The notes under the pieces were generated by a model. That model was not told where the DNA came from and made no database searches. It was given only the letters and a program-made list of their open reading frames with translations. A stretch of DNA of 64,000 bases, from NCBI GenBank assembly GCA_964587155.1, contig CAZPKF010000005.1:80614-144613 (forward strand), given 5' to 3'. Of the stretch, positions 17,317 through 26,752 are shown one piece after another. Numbering within the stretch: the first letter of the stretch is position 1; every line of letters starts with the position of its first letter. Source of the stretch: Hallerella sp964587155. Lineage in GTDB: Bacteria; Fibrobacterota; Fibrobacteria; Fibrobacterales; Fibrobacteraceae. The position numbers and the translations under genes are program-made.

Positions 17317-17727
17317 ATGATGAACGCTTCTGAACTTTTAAAAGAAAAAAACGTTCGTCCGTCTCTACAACGGACGAACATTCTCGATTATCTTTTGACA
17401 AAACGGAACCACCCGACAGTCAATACGATTTACGAGGATTTGCTGCCGAAAATGCCGACGCTCTCTCGTATGACCGTTTACAACACCCTAGAAGCCTTAT
17501 GCGAAAACGGTTTAGCCATTTCGTTGGATTTTGGCGACGGAAGCATCCACTACGATGCGGACACGCGGCCTCATGTTCATTTTCAATGCGAACAGTGCGG
17601 AGCCATTTACGACCTTCCCGTCAAACCGGAAAGCCTCCAGGGAAACGTTCCTGCCGGATTTTCCATTCGCCGCACCCAATTTTACGCCTTTGGCATTTGC
17701 GCAAAATGCTCCAAAAAAGCGAAGTGA
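17317..17727 (+). CDS. perR: Fur-family peroxide-responsive regulator PerR
   Basis: 136 residues. The N-terminal winged helix (RPSLQRTNILDYL, HPTVNTIYEDL, SRMTVYNTLEAL) is followed by the dimerisation domain with two CxxC zinc-binding pairs (CEQC near 93, CAKC near 130) and metal-ligand residues around RPHVHFQ. Its placement after rubrerythrin and the PerR boxes upstream make PerR, rather than Fur or Zur, the best call. There is no clear ribosome-binding site before the ATG (17317 or 17320); the hairpin occupies that space. The last 46 bases overlap trmO on the opposite strand. Confidence 0.88.
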   Translation: MMNASELLKEKNVRPSLQRTNILDYLLTKRNHPTVNTIYEDLLPKMPTLSRMTVYNTLEALCENGLAISLDFGDGSIHYDADTRPHVHFQCEQCGAIYDLPVKPESLQGNVPAGFSIRRTQFYAFGICAKCSKKAK

Positions 17728-18485
17728 AGCGCCTTGTCGCCGTAAACATCTTCTGCGGTTTCTAAATCTTTTACCGAATAACCACTGCGGATATTTTGCA
17801 AGTTGATTTTTCGATTTTTTTCATCAAAGGCAAAATCGATTCGAAATGTTCTGAACGCGATTTCTGCCGTCCTATTTTGCAAATTCACTTTGACCCGCCG
17901 CCGAGAACCATCCAGGGGAGAATTCGACAGTTGGCATTCGGCAAAACTTTGCAAATCCCATCCGCACATTTCCAAAATCCAAGCGCTCTGTCGCCGAAAA
18001 TTTTCAGAAACTTCGACAAGCCAAGTATTTTCCTTTTGCGCATCGACCCAGCCCGCTTTCGCCGACGGGAACGCATCCGCCTTGGGTATGTAAGGTTTTA
18101 TGTCCAAGACAGGCGTTCCGTTCAACAAATCCGCTTCATCAATTTGCAGCGTGAGTTTTTCAACCGACTTCAGCCGGACACAAGACATTCCAATGGGATT
18201 CGGACGATACGGACTGCGCGAAGCAAACGTTCCTACGCGCTCATGTCCTTCCGATGGCACCGGGGGACGCGTCGTTGGCCGCCAGCCGCAATTCTGATGG
18301 AAAAGAAAAATCACCCACAGCCGTTCAAAACCTTCTAAATCCCGCAAAGCCATTTCAAATCCTTTGTGGGGGAGCAATTCAATTCGTCCGGGATGACCGC
18401 AAAAAAAGACTCCCTGCCGCGGGACTTCGTATTTATACGAAGCCCGGCTGTAGAAAGTCCCAATCGGTTCAAATGAACAAGTCAC
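17682..18485 (-). CDS. trmO: tRNA (t6A37) N6-methyltransferase TrmO-like protein
   Basis: 267 residues. TrmO (TsaA/YaeB family) uses SAM to methylate N6-threonylcarbamoyladenosine at tRNA position 37. Conserved blocks include FEPIGTFYS at the start, RIELLP, LWVIFLFHQN, RVGTFASRSPYRPNPIGMS (the SAM-binding core) and DIKPYIPKADAF. The N-terminal beta-barrel and C-terminal extension match the long form. Starts with GTG at 18485. It lies eight bases after the GH30 gene on the same strand and overlaps perR at the 3' ends. Confidence 0.9.
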   Translation of the reverse strand: MTCSFEPIGTFYSRASYKYEVPRQGVFFCGHPGRIELLPHKGFEMALRDLEGFERLWVIFLFHQNCGWRPTTRPPVPSEGHERVGTFASRSPYRPNPIGMSCVRLKSVEKLTLQIDEADLLNGTPVLDIKPYIPKADAFPSAKAGWVDAQKENTWLVEVSENFRRQSAWILEMCGWDLQSFAECQLSNSPLDGSRRRVKVNLQNRTAEIAFRTFRIDFAFDEKNRKINLQNIRSGYSVKDLETAEDVYGDKALHFAFLEHFAQMPKA

Positions 18486-18492
18486 GCAAAAC

Positions 18493-20643
18493 TCAACGCT
18501 TTATCGCAGAGAATGTTCCCGATTGCGTACGGACGAAATAAACACCCGCTTTCATATTTTGGATTTTCAAAACCCGCCCGGAAATTTCCACCTCGGAAAG
18601 TTTTCCCGTCCAGACGAGGCGGCCACGCAAATCGTAAATTCGGGATGTTGAATTCAAGCTGGAGAGTGCGCCACGCGAAATCGAAGGAATCGCCGAAGAC
18701 CCGCACCCCGTAGCGAGAATTTTCGAAATCAGAACTCCATTTCCGTCGCTGTTGAACGTCAGTTTGTTAGACCCCAAAAGCGTTCCCGCCGAATCCGTTT
18801 CAGAAGCCAAAGAAATCGTTGTCGTCACCCATGAAGATGCGCCTCCCGGAACTCCATATTTATAATTGGTCCACGAAGTTCCTCCTGCGCCGCCGATATT
18901 CACATAAGCCGTCGTATCCGTGCGGCTGTGCATGGTCACAACCAAATCAGAACATTTTTGAAGAGCGGCGCCAACCTCTGTCGGCAAACTGAAAATGGCA
19001 TGTTGATAACCGCAGTCGTTTTGGTCGCAACCGGCGAGCGGAACCGTCGCATATCCAGAGATTCCGTCTATTTCCAACGTCCCATAAGATACCGCATTCA
19101 ATGATTCATCACTATTCCAGTTTGATACATCTGTCGTCGTGCCGTAATCAACGATGACAATGGAATCTCCCAAATCCGGTTCCACGTAAGGATCGATAAT
19201 GGGAGAATCTTCACAAGTCAATCCGCTGAGGCTCTCCGCTTTGTAAACAAAAGTCGTCACCGAATTCGCGGGAATCGTATAAGTGCCAACGACAGAAATC
19301 GTTTTGCTCTTTTCTCCTTTTTCCACTGATTGAACAGCATCTATCGATTTGTACCCCGAAACTTCCGGTGCGGATAAAGTTGTCGAAGCTCCTTCATTTG
19401 TCACCACGACAACGATAGAATCGCAATCTGCGGCACGGAACGCCACGGCATACAAATTATCACCATTGTCAACGGTAGAATTGATCACTCGCCAGCCCGG
19501 GCTGACAAATTTGGAATAATGACGCAGCGCATGATATTCCGGGCTAATCGTAATCGCATCTTCCGTACATTTTCCCCAACCTTTTGTACAAACGCCTATC
19601 AGCTGACCTTTACCTTCTCCCCACAAAAGTTCCCAGGCAATAAATCCGTTCAGTTTGCCGTCCGAAAATCCCACCTGCATGATATGGGCAAGACCTGTCA
19701 TATATTCTTCTTTGCCATTTTCCTCCATGGAACAAAATTCCGTCATGATGATAGGTTTTGCATCCGAGCCATAAGAAGTTCCAATCGCTTTCATCGGAGC
19801 GCGGAAATTTTCCGGATTGCTGTAATTGCTTGCCGAATTATCATTGCCGCTTCCCGCATGGTAAAGATGATAAGCGTAACCGCCGAGTTTGTCATTGTTC
19901 AATTTCGCCATGTAATTTTGAAAATTATTGTATCCGATGCCAAGAGGTTCCGGGCCAACAATCACCGGGGCATTTTTCAACGTCGAAATAGAATCGTAAA
20001 TGGCATTCAACGCTTGAGCGTAACCCGCCTTTTCCGTATTTTCTTCCGGATCAAAAAGAGTTTCTTCATATTCTGCAAACATGTCCGGTTCGTTTTGGAA
20101 CGAAATGTAATCCGGAGAAATCCCAGCAGCCTGATATTTCAAAAGGGAAGCTTTCCACCAGTGGGCAAAATCCCCATAAGCGTAGTCGCCGTAAAGATCG
20201 TTTGACGCCTTTTTCAACGAGGCTTTGGATTTATCATCACCGGCATCTTTTCCATTTACGCTTCCGCTCGGTTTTAACGTCGCCGGAGCGGACCAGCTAG
20301 ACATCAAAATTTTCATTTGACTACCAAGGCGCTTTTTCCCCGCCGTGACAATCGCTACATCATTACTCAAATCCGCAGATTCATCCTGCAGCCAGTTTCC
20401 CACCCGCAAAAGGGAAAGGTTGAGCCCCGTGAACGCCGTGTCGAACAAAGCCTGTTTTGTTTCTTCGCCAAGAGCCGTTATCCAATTCTGATAATAAACG
20501 CTTCCGCCGCCAAAGCCGACAATCTTCTGTTTTGTCTCCGCAGGTGAAACCGAAATCCGCGCAACATCAAGAGCCGCAGAAAACGAAACACCAACAGAAA
20601 AAAGAACTCCCGTCAACACCCATTTTTTCATCTTTTGATACAT
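18493..20643 (-). CDS. Secreted GH30 glycoside hydrolase with C-terminal sorting domain
   Basis: 716 residues. A signal peptide (WVLTGVLFSVGVSFSAA) follows ATG 20643, which has a textbook AAGGAG site; an in-frame upstream ATG at 20673 is less likely. The GH30 barrel has the acid/base Glu in SFQNEPDM (near residue 183) and the nucleophile Glu in MTEFCS (near 301). GH30 enzymes cut beta-xylan, beta-glucan or glucuronoxylan; xylanase is the expected activity for a fibre degrader. After the beta-sandwich, a carbohydrate-binding-like module (about 500-640) and a C-terminal RIYDLRGRLVWTG...GVYFVR block resembling type IX secretion sorting domains follow. Confidence 0.9.
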   Translation of the reverse strand: MYQKMKKWVLTGVLFSVGVSFSAALDVARISVSPAETKQKIVGFGGGSVYYQNWITALGEETKQALFDTAFTGLNLSLLRVGNWLQDESADLSNDVAIVTAGKKRLGSQMKILMSSWSAPATLKPSGSVNGKDAGDDKSKASLKKASNDLYGDYAYGDFAHWWKASLLKYQAAGISPDYISFQNEPDMFAEYEETLFDPEENTEKAGYAQALNAIYDSISTLKNAPVIVGPEPLGIGYNNFQNYMAKLNNDKLGGYAYHLYHAGSGNDNSASNYSNPENFRAPMKAIGTSYGSDAKPIIMTEFCSMEENGKEEYMTGLAHIMQVGFSDGKLNGFIAWELLWGEGKGQLIGVCTKGWGKCTEDAITISPEYHALRHYSKFVSPGWRVINSTVDNGDNLYAVAFRAADCDSIVVVVTNEGASTTLSAPEVSGYKSIDAVQSVEKGEKSKTISVVGTYTIPANSVTTFVYKAESLSGLTCEDSPIIDPYVEPDLGDSIVIVDYGTTTDVSNWNSDESLNAVSYGTLEIDGISGYATVPLAGCDQNDCGYQHAIFSLPTEVGAALQKCSDLVVTMHSRTDTTAYVNIGGAGGTSWTNYKYGVPGGASSWVTTTISLASETDSAGTLLGSNKLTFNSDGNGVLISKILATGCGSSAIPSISRGALSSLNSTSRIYDLRGRLVWTGKLSEVEISGRVLKIQNMKAGVYFVRTQSGTFSAIKR

Positions 20644-20751
20644 ACTTCTCCTTTTGAACTTTTGATTTTTCAAAAATCTTTCTATTCGGGAAGATAGCTT
20701 TTTTCAAAGAATTGTTCTACATTTTCAAAAAATTTCTCCCTGGAGATGAAT

Positions 20752-21147
20752 ATGATTTCTGCCCTTGAATTTTTGCACAACGCCGGCGTTTTTTATTTGG
20801 CCACCGATGATGATTCGCAACCAAAAGTTCGTCCGTTCGGAATCGCTGCAGCCCACAATGGAAAACTTTTCATTTGCACGAAAGACCAAAAAGACTGTTT
20901 TCGTCAGATGATAAAAAATCCCAAAGTGGAAATATGCGCCATGTTCGGCGAAGACTGGATCCGCATCACAGGCGAAGTCGCCGTCGATACAACGTCAGAA
21001 GCCAAAGAAAGTGTTTTGCGGCAAAATCCTCATGCCCAAAACATCTACGATTTGAACGACCCGCATTTTAGCGTTTTGTACTTAAAAAATGCCCAAGCAG
21101 CCATCTATAAATCCGCAGGCGGAATTGTTCCCGTGCCGTTAATTTAG
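20752..21147 (+). CDS. Pyridoxamine 5'-phosphate oxidase-family protein
   Basis: 131 residues, a small split-barrel of the PNPOx-like flavin-binding family. Key features are GVFYLATDDDSQPKVRPFG, KLFICTKDQKDCFRQM and RITGEVAVD. Such proteins bind FMN or related cofactors and reduce varied substrates; the actual substrate is unknown. I chose ATG 20752 because GGAG lies six bases upstream; an in-frame ATG at 20746 overlaps that site. Convergent with the Cys-rich gene, six bases apart. Confidence 0.85.
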   Translation: MISALEFLHNAGVFYLATDDDSQPKVRPFGIAAAHNGKLFICTKDQKDCFRQMIKNPKVEICAMFGEDWIRITGEVAVDTTSEAKESVLRQNPHAQNIYDLNDPHFSVLYLKNAQAAIYKSAGGIVPVPLI

Positions 21148-21153
21148 CGGCGT

Positions 21154-21972
21154 TCATTCTTTGCAGCGCTTCGCCATTTTTGTCGAAATACTCTGAATGA
21201 AATTCGAATCGTCTAGCGTTTTGCGAATCAATTGTTCTAATGAAAATTGCGATTTGATTTCATCGATGATGCAACTGCAAACGTTTTCTGATGCGACTGT
21301 CAGACAAGAATCTCTGAGGTACTTTTCCATCTCCGGCGTAAATTTTTTGGGCAAGCAGGGCAAAAACATTTCCAAGGCGAGAGAATCGTCAAGTTCGCCA
21401 TTTTCGTCCATCAAACCGACAAGCGTTTTCACGTTATTTTCGTCTACCAGTTTTTGATAAGCGCATTCACAACTTTTCGCCGATTGCCCACTCCCCAGAT
21501 ACGGATAAAATTCCACAGCGCACTCCGCGACAAAAAGATTTTTATATTCCGGCGAGTTCACAATTGCTTCAACAAATCCGGCCGCAAAAGCTTCTTCAAA
21601 TCCCAACGCAGCCAACGCGTCCAATTCCTTTTGCGACAAATTTCCCCGGGAATTTTCTGCTTCTTCTGCAGCCAACGCTCCCAAGGAAGTTCCCGATTGG
21701 AGTTTCGCATTGCATTCTTCCGACGCTTTCTTGACAAAATTCGTATACCCCAAATCCGAATGCCCGCGTCGCATTTTGAGCTCGATGGCATCGATTTGCT
21801 GCTGGGAATATTTTTTTTCCACCTTACTGAAAACACAAGTGCAAAACGTTTTCGAAGCGCCGCCGTCTTCGCAGCTCGATATGAAATTATCCCGAACCGT
21901 TTCCGAAAGAGCCGCCCAAAGAGAAGCACTTCCGAACAAAACGGCAAAAAGTAGAATTTTGCAATAACGCAT
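21154..21972 (-). CDS. Exported Cys-rich protein with three CxC repeats
   Basis: 272 residues. The N-terminus MRYCKILLFAVLFGSASLWA is a signal peptide, giving a periplasmic or surface product; the ATG at 21972 has AAGGAAT upstream. The mature part repeats a pattern of Cys about 10-15 residues before a CxC pair: SCEDGGASKTFCTC, ECAVEFYPYL...KSCEC, and SCLTVASENVCSC, each followed by an amphipathic helix. This suggests three copies of a disulfide-stabilised unit. I do not recognise the family. It sits alone between metH and the PNPOx-like gene. Confidence 0.65.
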   Translation of the reverse strand: MRYCKILLFAVLFGSASLWAALSETVRDNFISSCEDGGASKTFCTCVFSKVEKKYSQQQIDAIELKMRRGHSDLGYTNFVKKASEECNAKLQSGTSLGALAAEEAENSRGNLSQKELDALAALGFEEAFAAGFVEAIVNSPEYKNLFVAECAVEFYPYLGSGQSAKSCECAYQKLVDENNVKTLVGLMDENGELDDSLALEMFLPCLPKKFTPEMEKYLRDSCLTVASENVCSCIIDEIKSQFSLEQLIRKTLDDSNFIQSISTKMAKRCKE

Positions 21973-22015
21973 AGAAATATTCCTTTTGAGGTTTCGGATA
22001 ACCTTCCTCCGCATT

Positions 22016-25000
22016 TTATTTCACATTAAAATACGAAGCGGCGGGATGAGAAATATACAAGCCACAAACCGATGCCTGTGGATACATTGCCCCATTTTCC
22101 GTAAGAGATATTCCTACACCATCAAAATCGACGATCTTCGCCAAGGTGAAAATGGACTTTTGATCCGGCAACGAAGGGTATCCCACCGCAGGACGAATGC
22201 CTTTCCACGCACAGTTGTCCGCAAGTTGTTTCGAAAGATATTCAGCACCCGCTTCGGCCAGGCGATCACCTATCGTCTGCAAAAGCAATGCATCGTAATC
22301 ACCGCCGCCATGTTCCCGCTTGATTTTTTCTAACCGTTCGACAAAAGCCGCACTGACCGTGCAGGCAAATGCGCCGACAAAGTCAACGAATTCTCCATTT
22401 TTCGCCGGAGCGACATAGTCGCAAAGAGAATGGCAAACGCCTTCCGCTTTTTCCTGCCGCGGAGTCAAAATTTCAACCAAATCCCGGAAAGTGTCCGTTT
22501 TGATTTGAATGCGGTCTTCCTTTCCGGCAGCAGGATAAAAGGCCTGTACAGCACGGATGGAATATTCTTCTTTTTTCAAATCCTCTAACCATTTTTCCGC
22601 ATCGGCTTTTAACTTTCTTCCCTCTTCAGAATCTTCTTTGACACGCCACGGCCAAAAGAAATAAGGCCAGCTGATGAACGGAATGATTTTTTCAACGGCA
22701 ATCGGAGAAAGCTTACATTCCCCGACAAAAGGCGGCGTTGGCGGAGTATAAGAATTCCAATCAAAAACGAATCGGCGTTCCAACGGCGTTGAAACGGCGA
22801 CATTCAAAGCTTCTTTGGCGGCATTTTTCAAACCGGCCTGCTTTTCGCGCAACCGCTGCTGCTCTTCCCGATTTTCCCGGATAGTCTCTTCCCGGGTTTC
22901 TGGAGAAAGAAGTTTCATGGCAAGCCCCGGATTGCTTGCCGCATCGCGCACGTGAAAGACAGGTCCTTCGTAACAAGGCGCAATTTTTACAGCCGTATGA
23001 ACCGCCGAAGTTGTCGCTCCGCCCACAAGAATCGGCATCCGGAGTCCCGCATTTTGCATCGCCGTAGCGACATGGCACATTTCTTCGAGCGAAGGCGTTA
23101 TCAACCCGGAAAGGCTCACCATATCCGCTTTGTTTTCTATCGCCGCTTTGACTATTTCATCTTCAGGAACCATGACTCCCAAATCAATCATGTCAAAGCC
23201 ATTGCAGGCCATGATAACAGAAACGATGTTCTTTCCGATATCGTGAACATCTCCCTTGACAGTCGCTATGACGATTTTTCCGCGGGAACTGGAATTCGCC
23301 GTTTTGCCGGCTTCTATATAAGGCTGTAAAATTTCAACCGCCTTTTTCATCGTCCTTGCCGTTTTCACCACCTGCGGCAAAAACATTTTTCCTTCTCCGA
23401 ACAGCCTGCCGACTTCGTTCATGCCATCCATCAGCGGACCAGATATGATTTCCACCGGATTTTCTCCCCGGTCCAGCAGAATTTTCAAATCATCCCCCAA
23501 CGTGGAAGATGTTCCTTTAAGCAAAGCCTCTTGTAGGCGTTCTTCTGGCGTTGAATTTTTTACTTCTTCCGGTCGTTTGGATTCTATTTGCAACGTTTTT
23601 GCACCACAAGCAAAAATCGCCGTCGGATCATATTTTTCGCCCGACTCTTTTGCCTGGAGCATCGCTTCGGTCATTTTTTCCGCAATGGAAATCAGCTCTT
23701 CGCCCGCTTCCGGTTCTGTATTCAGCACAACTTCTGTAATCGCAAGGCGGAGTTCCGGCGGAATCGTTTTGTAAGCAATCGCCGCAGCAGGATTCATAAT
23801 GGCCATTCCCAAGCCATTGGGAATCGCATGATGTAAAAATACAGAATGCATTGATTCTCGGAGGTAATTATTTCCCCGGAACGCAAACGACAAATTGGAT
23901 AGCCCACCCGAAACATGAACTCCCGGCAAATTGTCAACGATCCAACGGGTTGCTCGAATAAAATCTGCCGCATAGGCATCGTGTTCCGCCATACCGGTCG
24001 CAACCGTTAAAACATTTGGGTCAAAGATGATATCAGTCGGATTAAAGTTCAACTTTTCCGTCAACAACCTGTAAGCCCTAGAAGCAATTTTTATTCGCCT
24101 GTCATAATCCGTTGCCTGACCTTCTTCGTCAAAAAGCATGACGATGACTGCAGCGCCCAAACGCTGTACGGTCCGCGCATGCTCCAAAAAAGCAGTTTCT
24201 CCCATTTTCAATGAAATGGAATTTACAACGCACTTTCCCTGAACACACTTGAGACCCGCTTCGATAATTTCAAAACGGGAACTATCTATCATCACCGGGA
24301 CCTTGCAAACCGCCGGATCCGAAGCCAACAAATTCAAGAATCCCGTCATTTCATGATGCGCGTCCAAAAGCCCATCATCCATGTTGACATCGATAACGTG
24401 CGCTCCGTCTTCAACTTGTTTACGGGCAATGTCCAACGCTTCGTCATAATTTTTTTCGTTGATGAGACGAAGAAATTTTTTTGACCCGGCGACATTGCAA
24501 CGTTCACCGACTTTGACAAAAAAGCTTTCCTTTTCATGTTTTTGAATTGGGGCAGCCGCAAGCGGCTCCAATCCGCTGAGCATGAGCATCGGCGGACGAT
24601 GAACCGGTTTCCTGCAAGAATAATCCGCAGAAAGACAATCCAACACTTTGCGAAATGCCGCGATATGTTCTGGAGTCGTTCCGCAGCAACCACCCAACAT
24701 GTTGACAAGCCCTTCATCCAAGTAAGGCTGGATTTTCCGGACCATGTCTTCTGGCGTATCATCGTAACCGCCGAATTGATTAGGAAGTCCCGCATTCGGA
24801 TGGCAACTGACATAACAGGGGGCAACTTTCGCCATGCGACGCAAATAGGGGAGCATTCCGTCTGCGCCCAGTCCGCAATTCAATCCGATGGAAAGAGGCT
24901 CTGCGTGCATGACGCTGACGATGAACGCTTCCACCGTTTGTCCAGAAAGCGTTCTTCCCGAAGCATCGCTCACCGTCATCGAAAGCAACACTTCTAGTGG

Positions 25001-25555
25001 ATTAGAATTTCCTTTGGCCGCCATCGCATCTTTGACTTTTTGATATGCGCTGAGCGCCGCTTTGACGTTCAACGTGTCGAAAATGGTTTCGAGTAAAATG
25101 CCATCGACACCCGATTCCGCCAAGACTTCTATCTGTTCTAAATATGCGGACTCCAGTTCATCAAATGTAATCGCGCGACTGGCCGGATCATTGACATCTT
25201 CGCTCATGGAAAGCATTTTACTCGTCGGTCCAACATCTCCCAAAACAAAAACCTGTCTCCCGTTAGATTCGGAAGCGGCCTGTTTGGCAATTGCGACAGC
25301 CGCACGGTTCATTTCCGCAATGCGATTCTCTTGGTGATATTCTCGCTGCGAAATCCGTTGCGACGAAAACGTGTTGGTCGTCAAAACGTCAACTCCGGCA
25401 GCCACATAACGGCGTTGAATGTCGAGAATCACATCGGGGCGTTCTATCGACAGCATGTCGTTATTCGCGCCTTGAATCCCATACGTTTGTATGACAGATC
25501 CCATGCCGCCATCCAACAGCAAAATTTTTTGACCAAAAGCTTCTCGAAGTGTCAT
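22016..25555 (-). CDS. metH: Cobalamin-dependent methionine synthase
   Basis: 1179 residues, full-length modular enzyme. Homocysteine domain (1-320) has DGGMGSVIQTYG and GGCCGTTPEHI with the zinc cysteines; the folate domain (about 340-620) has KVGERCNVAGSKKF and DVNMDDGLLD; the cobalamin cap and binding domains (about 640-880) have the cobalt ligand motif DVHDIGKNIV; the activation domain (about 920-1179) has RPAVGYPSLPDQ for SAM. The enzyme remethylates homocysteine from AhcY using methyl-tetrahydrofolate. Requires B12, so the cell must import or make it. ATG 25555 has an AAGG site. The m5U methyltransferase ends 27 bases before it. Confidence 0.97.
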   Translation of the reverse strand: MTLREAFGQKILLLDGGMGSVIQTYGIQGANNDMLSIERPDVILDIQRRYVAAGVDVLTTNTFSSQRISQREYHQENRIAEMNRAAVAIAKQAASESNGRQVFVLGDVGPTSKMLSMSEDVNDPASRAITFDELESAYLEQIEVLAESGVDGILLETIFDTLNVKAALSAYQKVKDAMAAKGNSNPLEVLLSMTVSDASGRTLSGQTVEAFIVSVMHAEPLSIGLNCGLGADGMLPYLRRMAKVAPCYVSCHPNAGLPNQFGGYDDTPEDMVRKIQPYLDEGLVNMLGGCCGTTPEHIAAFRKVLDCLSADYSCRKPVHRPPMLMLSGLEPLAAAPIQKHEKESFFVKVGERCNVAGSKKFLRLINEKNYDEALDIARKQVEDGAHVIDVNMDDGLLDAHHEMTGFLNLLASDPAVCKVPVMIDSSRFEIIEAGLKCVQGKCVVNSISLKMGETAFLEHARTVQRLGAAVIVMLFDEEGQATDYDRRIKIASRAYRLLTEKLNFNPTDIIFDPNVLTVATGMAEHDAYAADFIRATRWIVDNLPGVHVSGGLSNLSFAFRGNNYLRESMHSVFLHHAIPNGLGMAIMNPAAAIAYKTIPPELRLAITEVVLNTEPEAGEELISIAEKMTEAMLQAKESGEKYDPTAIFACGAKTLQIESKRPEEVKNSTPEERLQEALLKGTSSTLGDDLKILLDRGENPVEIISGPLMDGMNEVGRLFGEGKMFLPQVVKTARTMKKAVEILQPYIEAGKTANSSSRGKIVIATVKGDVHDIGKNIVSVIMACNGFDMIDLGVMVPEDEIVKAAIENKADMVSLSGLITPSLEEMCHVATAMQNAGLRMPILVGGATTSAVHTAVKIAPCYEGPVFHVRDAASNPGLAMKLLSPETREETIRENREEQQRLREKQAGLKNAAKEALNVAVSTPLERRFVFDWNSYTPPTPPFVGECKLSPIAVEKIIPFISWPYFFWPWRVKEDSEEGRKLKADAEKWLEDLKKEEYSIRAVQAFYPAAGKEDRIQIKTDTFRDLVEILTPRQEKAEGVCHSLCDYVAPAKNGEFVDFVGAFACTVSAAFVERLEKIKREHGGGDYDALLLQTIGDRLAEAGAEYLSKQLADNCAWKGIRPAVGYPSLPDQKSIFTLAKIVDFDGVGISLTENGAMYPQASVCGLYISHPAASYFNVK

Positions 25556-25582
25556 AATGCCTTCATTTACAAAAGGAGGTTT

Positions 25583-26752
25583 TCAATTCCGTTCCAACAA
25601 AACAAGAGTTTCAAGATGCGGCGTTCCCGGGAACAAATCCAACGGTTGAATCTTTGAAACCCGATAATGCGACAAACGCCACTGATTGACCGAACGAGGA
25701 ATTTCATCCGTTCCACAGAAAATGTGCAACACACGTTCCGGGCCGCGCTTCGCCAACGCCGGAATGACTCCTTGCTCTACGCCTTTTCTCGGTGGGTCGA
25801 GCAGCAAAAATTCTGCATTGTCGAATGCCGGAATCGATTTTTCCACAAAGCGTCCGTCAATTTTCCCTGCGACAAATTGTGCCCGCCGTTTTAAAAATCG
25901 GGCATTGGATTTAGCCAATTCTATCGAAGGTCCAATCCATTCAACGCCAAAAGAAGACTTTACCTTTTCGCCGATGCCAAATGAAAACAGCCCATAACCA
26001 CAATACAAATCTAACAAGTGCGCGTTTTCAGTGGGAGATAGTAAATTCCCTGCCAGACGGAGCAAATTCGGAATTTGAGATTCGTTGATTTGACTGAACC
26101 CCGTCACAGGATATTTCAAACGGAACTTTCCCAAATCCAGCGTCAAATCCTTTGGGCCGTAAAGCGTTTTGAACGAGAGCGTTTTTATCGGGCGTTCCGC
26201 TTCCAAATAATAATCCGAACGGGTCGGGTCAAAGTAAAGGTGCGCCGAAAAAACATTCAATCCGGATGTTTTCAGATGTTCCGACAACAACTTCAATTTG
26301 CGGACAATCAAAGCGTCCATTTTGCAAATGTTGAAGATAATCGCGAACCGTGTGTAAGAGCCGCGGATAACCACCCAATTCATCACCGCAGAAAGCGCCG
26401 CAAAGACGGGCTTGTTCAAATAATCTTCGATGAAACGGTAAATGGTCAAATGCTCTGACGGTTCTAGGATTTCTGCATAACCGGCGCGATCTTCCCTGTC
26501 GCCAAAAACCAATCGGCAAGAGCCATTTTCAAAAAAGCAGCGCCGTTTTGTCGTTGTTCGATACGCCCTGGATTTGGGACTTTCCACAATCAAGTCCGGT
26601 TCCGGCAACGCGTTTTCTTTGCAAAACAGAGAAAACGCTTTGTTTTTCACGTCCAATTCTTCGCCGTAATCCATCGCGGCAATCGGAAGAGCTGACTTTC
26701 CCAAAAAAACTTTCGGCAAGCGCTCGCTGAGAGCTTTCGCAAATTCCATCAT
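25583..26752 (-). CDS. RNA 5-methyluridine methyltransferase (RlmD/TrmA-type)
   Basis: 389 residues. It has a SAM-binding motif LLDLYCGYGLFSFG, the conserved LLLDPPRKG, a catalytic cysteine in VLHIFCGTDE and the terminal GTPHLETLVLL. These are shared by TrmA and RlmC/RlmD enzymes, which methylate U in tRNA T-loops or 23S rRNA. No N-terminal Fe-S cysteine cluster or TRAM is evident, so which RNA is the target cannot be said. The ATG overlaps the stop of the NlpE-like gene, suggesting co-translation. Confidence 0.8.
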   Translation of the reverse strand: MMEFAKALSERLPKVFLGKSALPIAAMDYGEELDVKNKAFSLFCKENALPEPDLIVESPKSRAYRTTTKRRCFFENGSCRLVFGDREDRAGYAEILEPSEHLTIYRFIEDYLNKPVFAALSAVMNWVVIRGSYTRFAIIFNICKMDALIVRKLKLLSEHLKTSGLNVFSAHLYFDPTRSDYYLEAERPIKTLSFKTLYGPKDLTLDLGKFRLKYPVTGFSQINESQIPNLLRLAGNLLSPTENAHLLDLYCGYGLFSFGIGEKVKSSFGVEWIGPSIELAKSNARFLKRRAQFVAGKIDGRFVEKSIPAFDNAEFLLLDPPRKGVEQGVIPALAKRGPERVLHIFCGTDEIPRSVNQWRLSHYRVSKIQPLDLFPGTPHLETLVLLERN

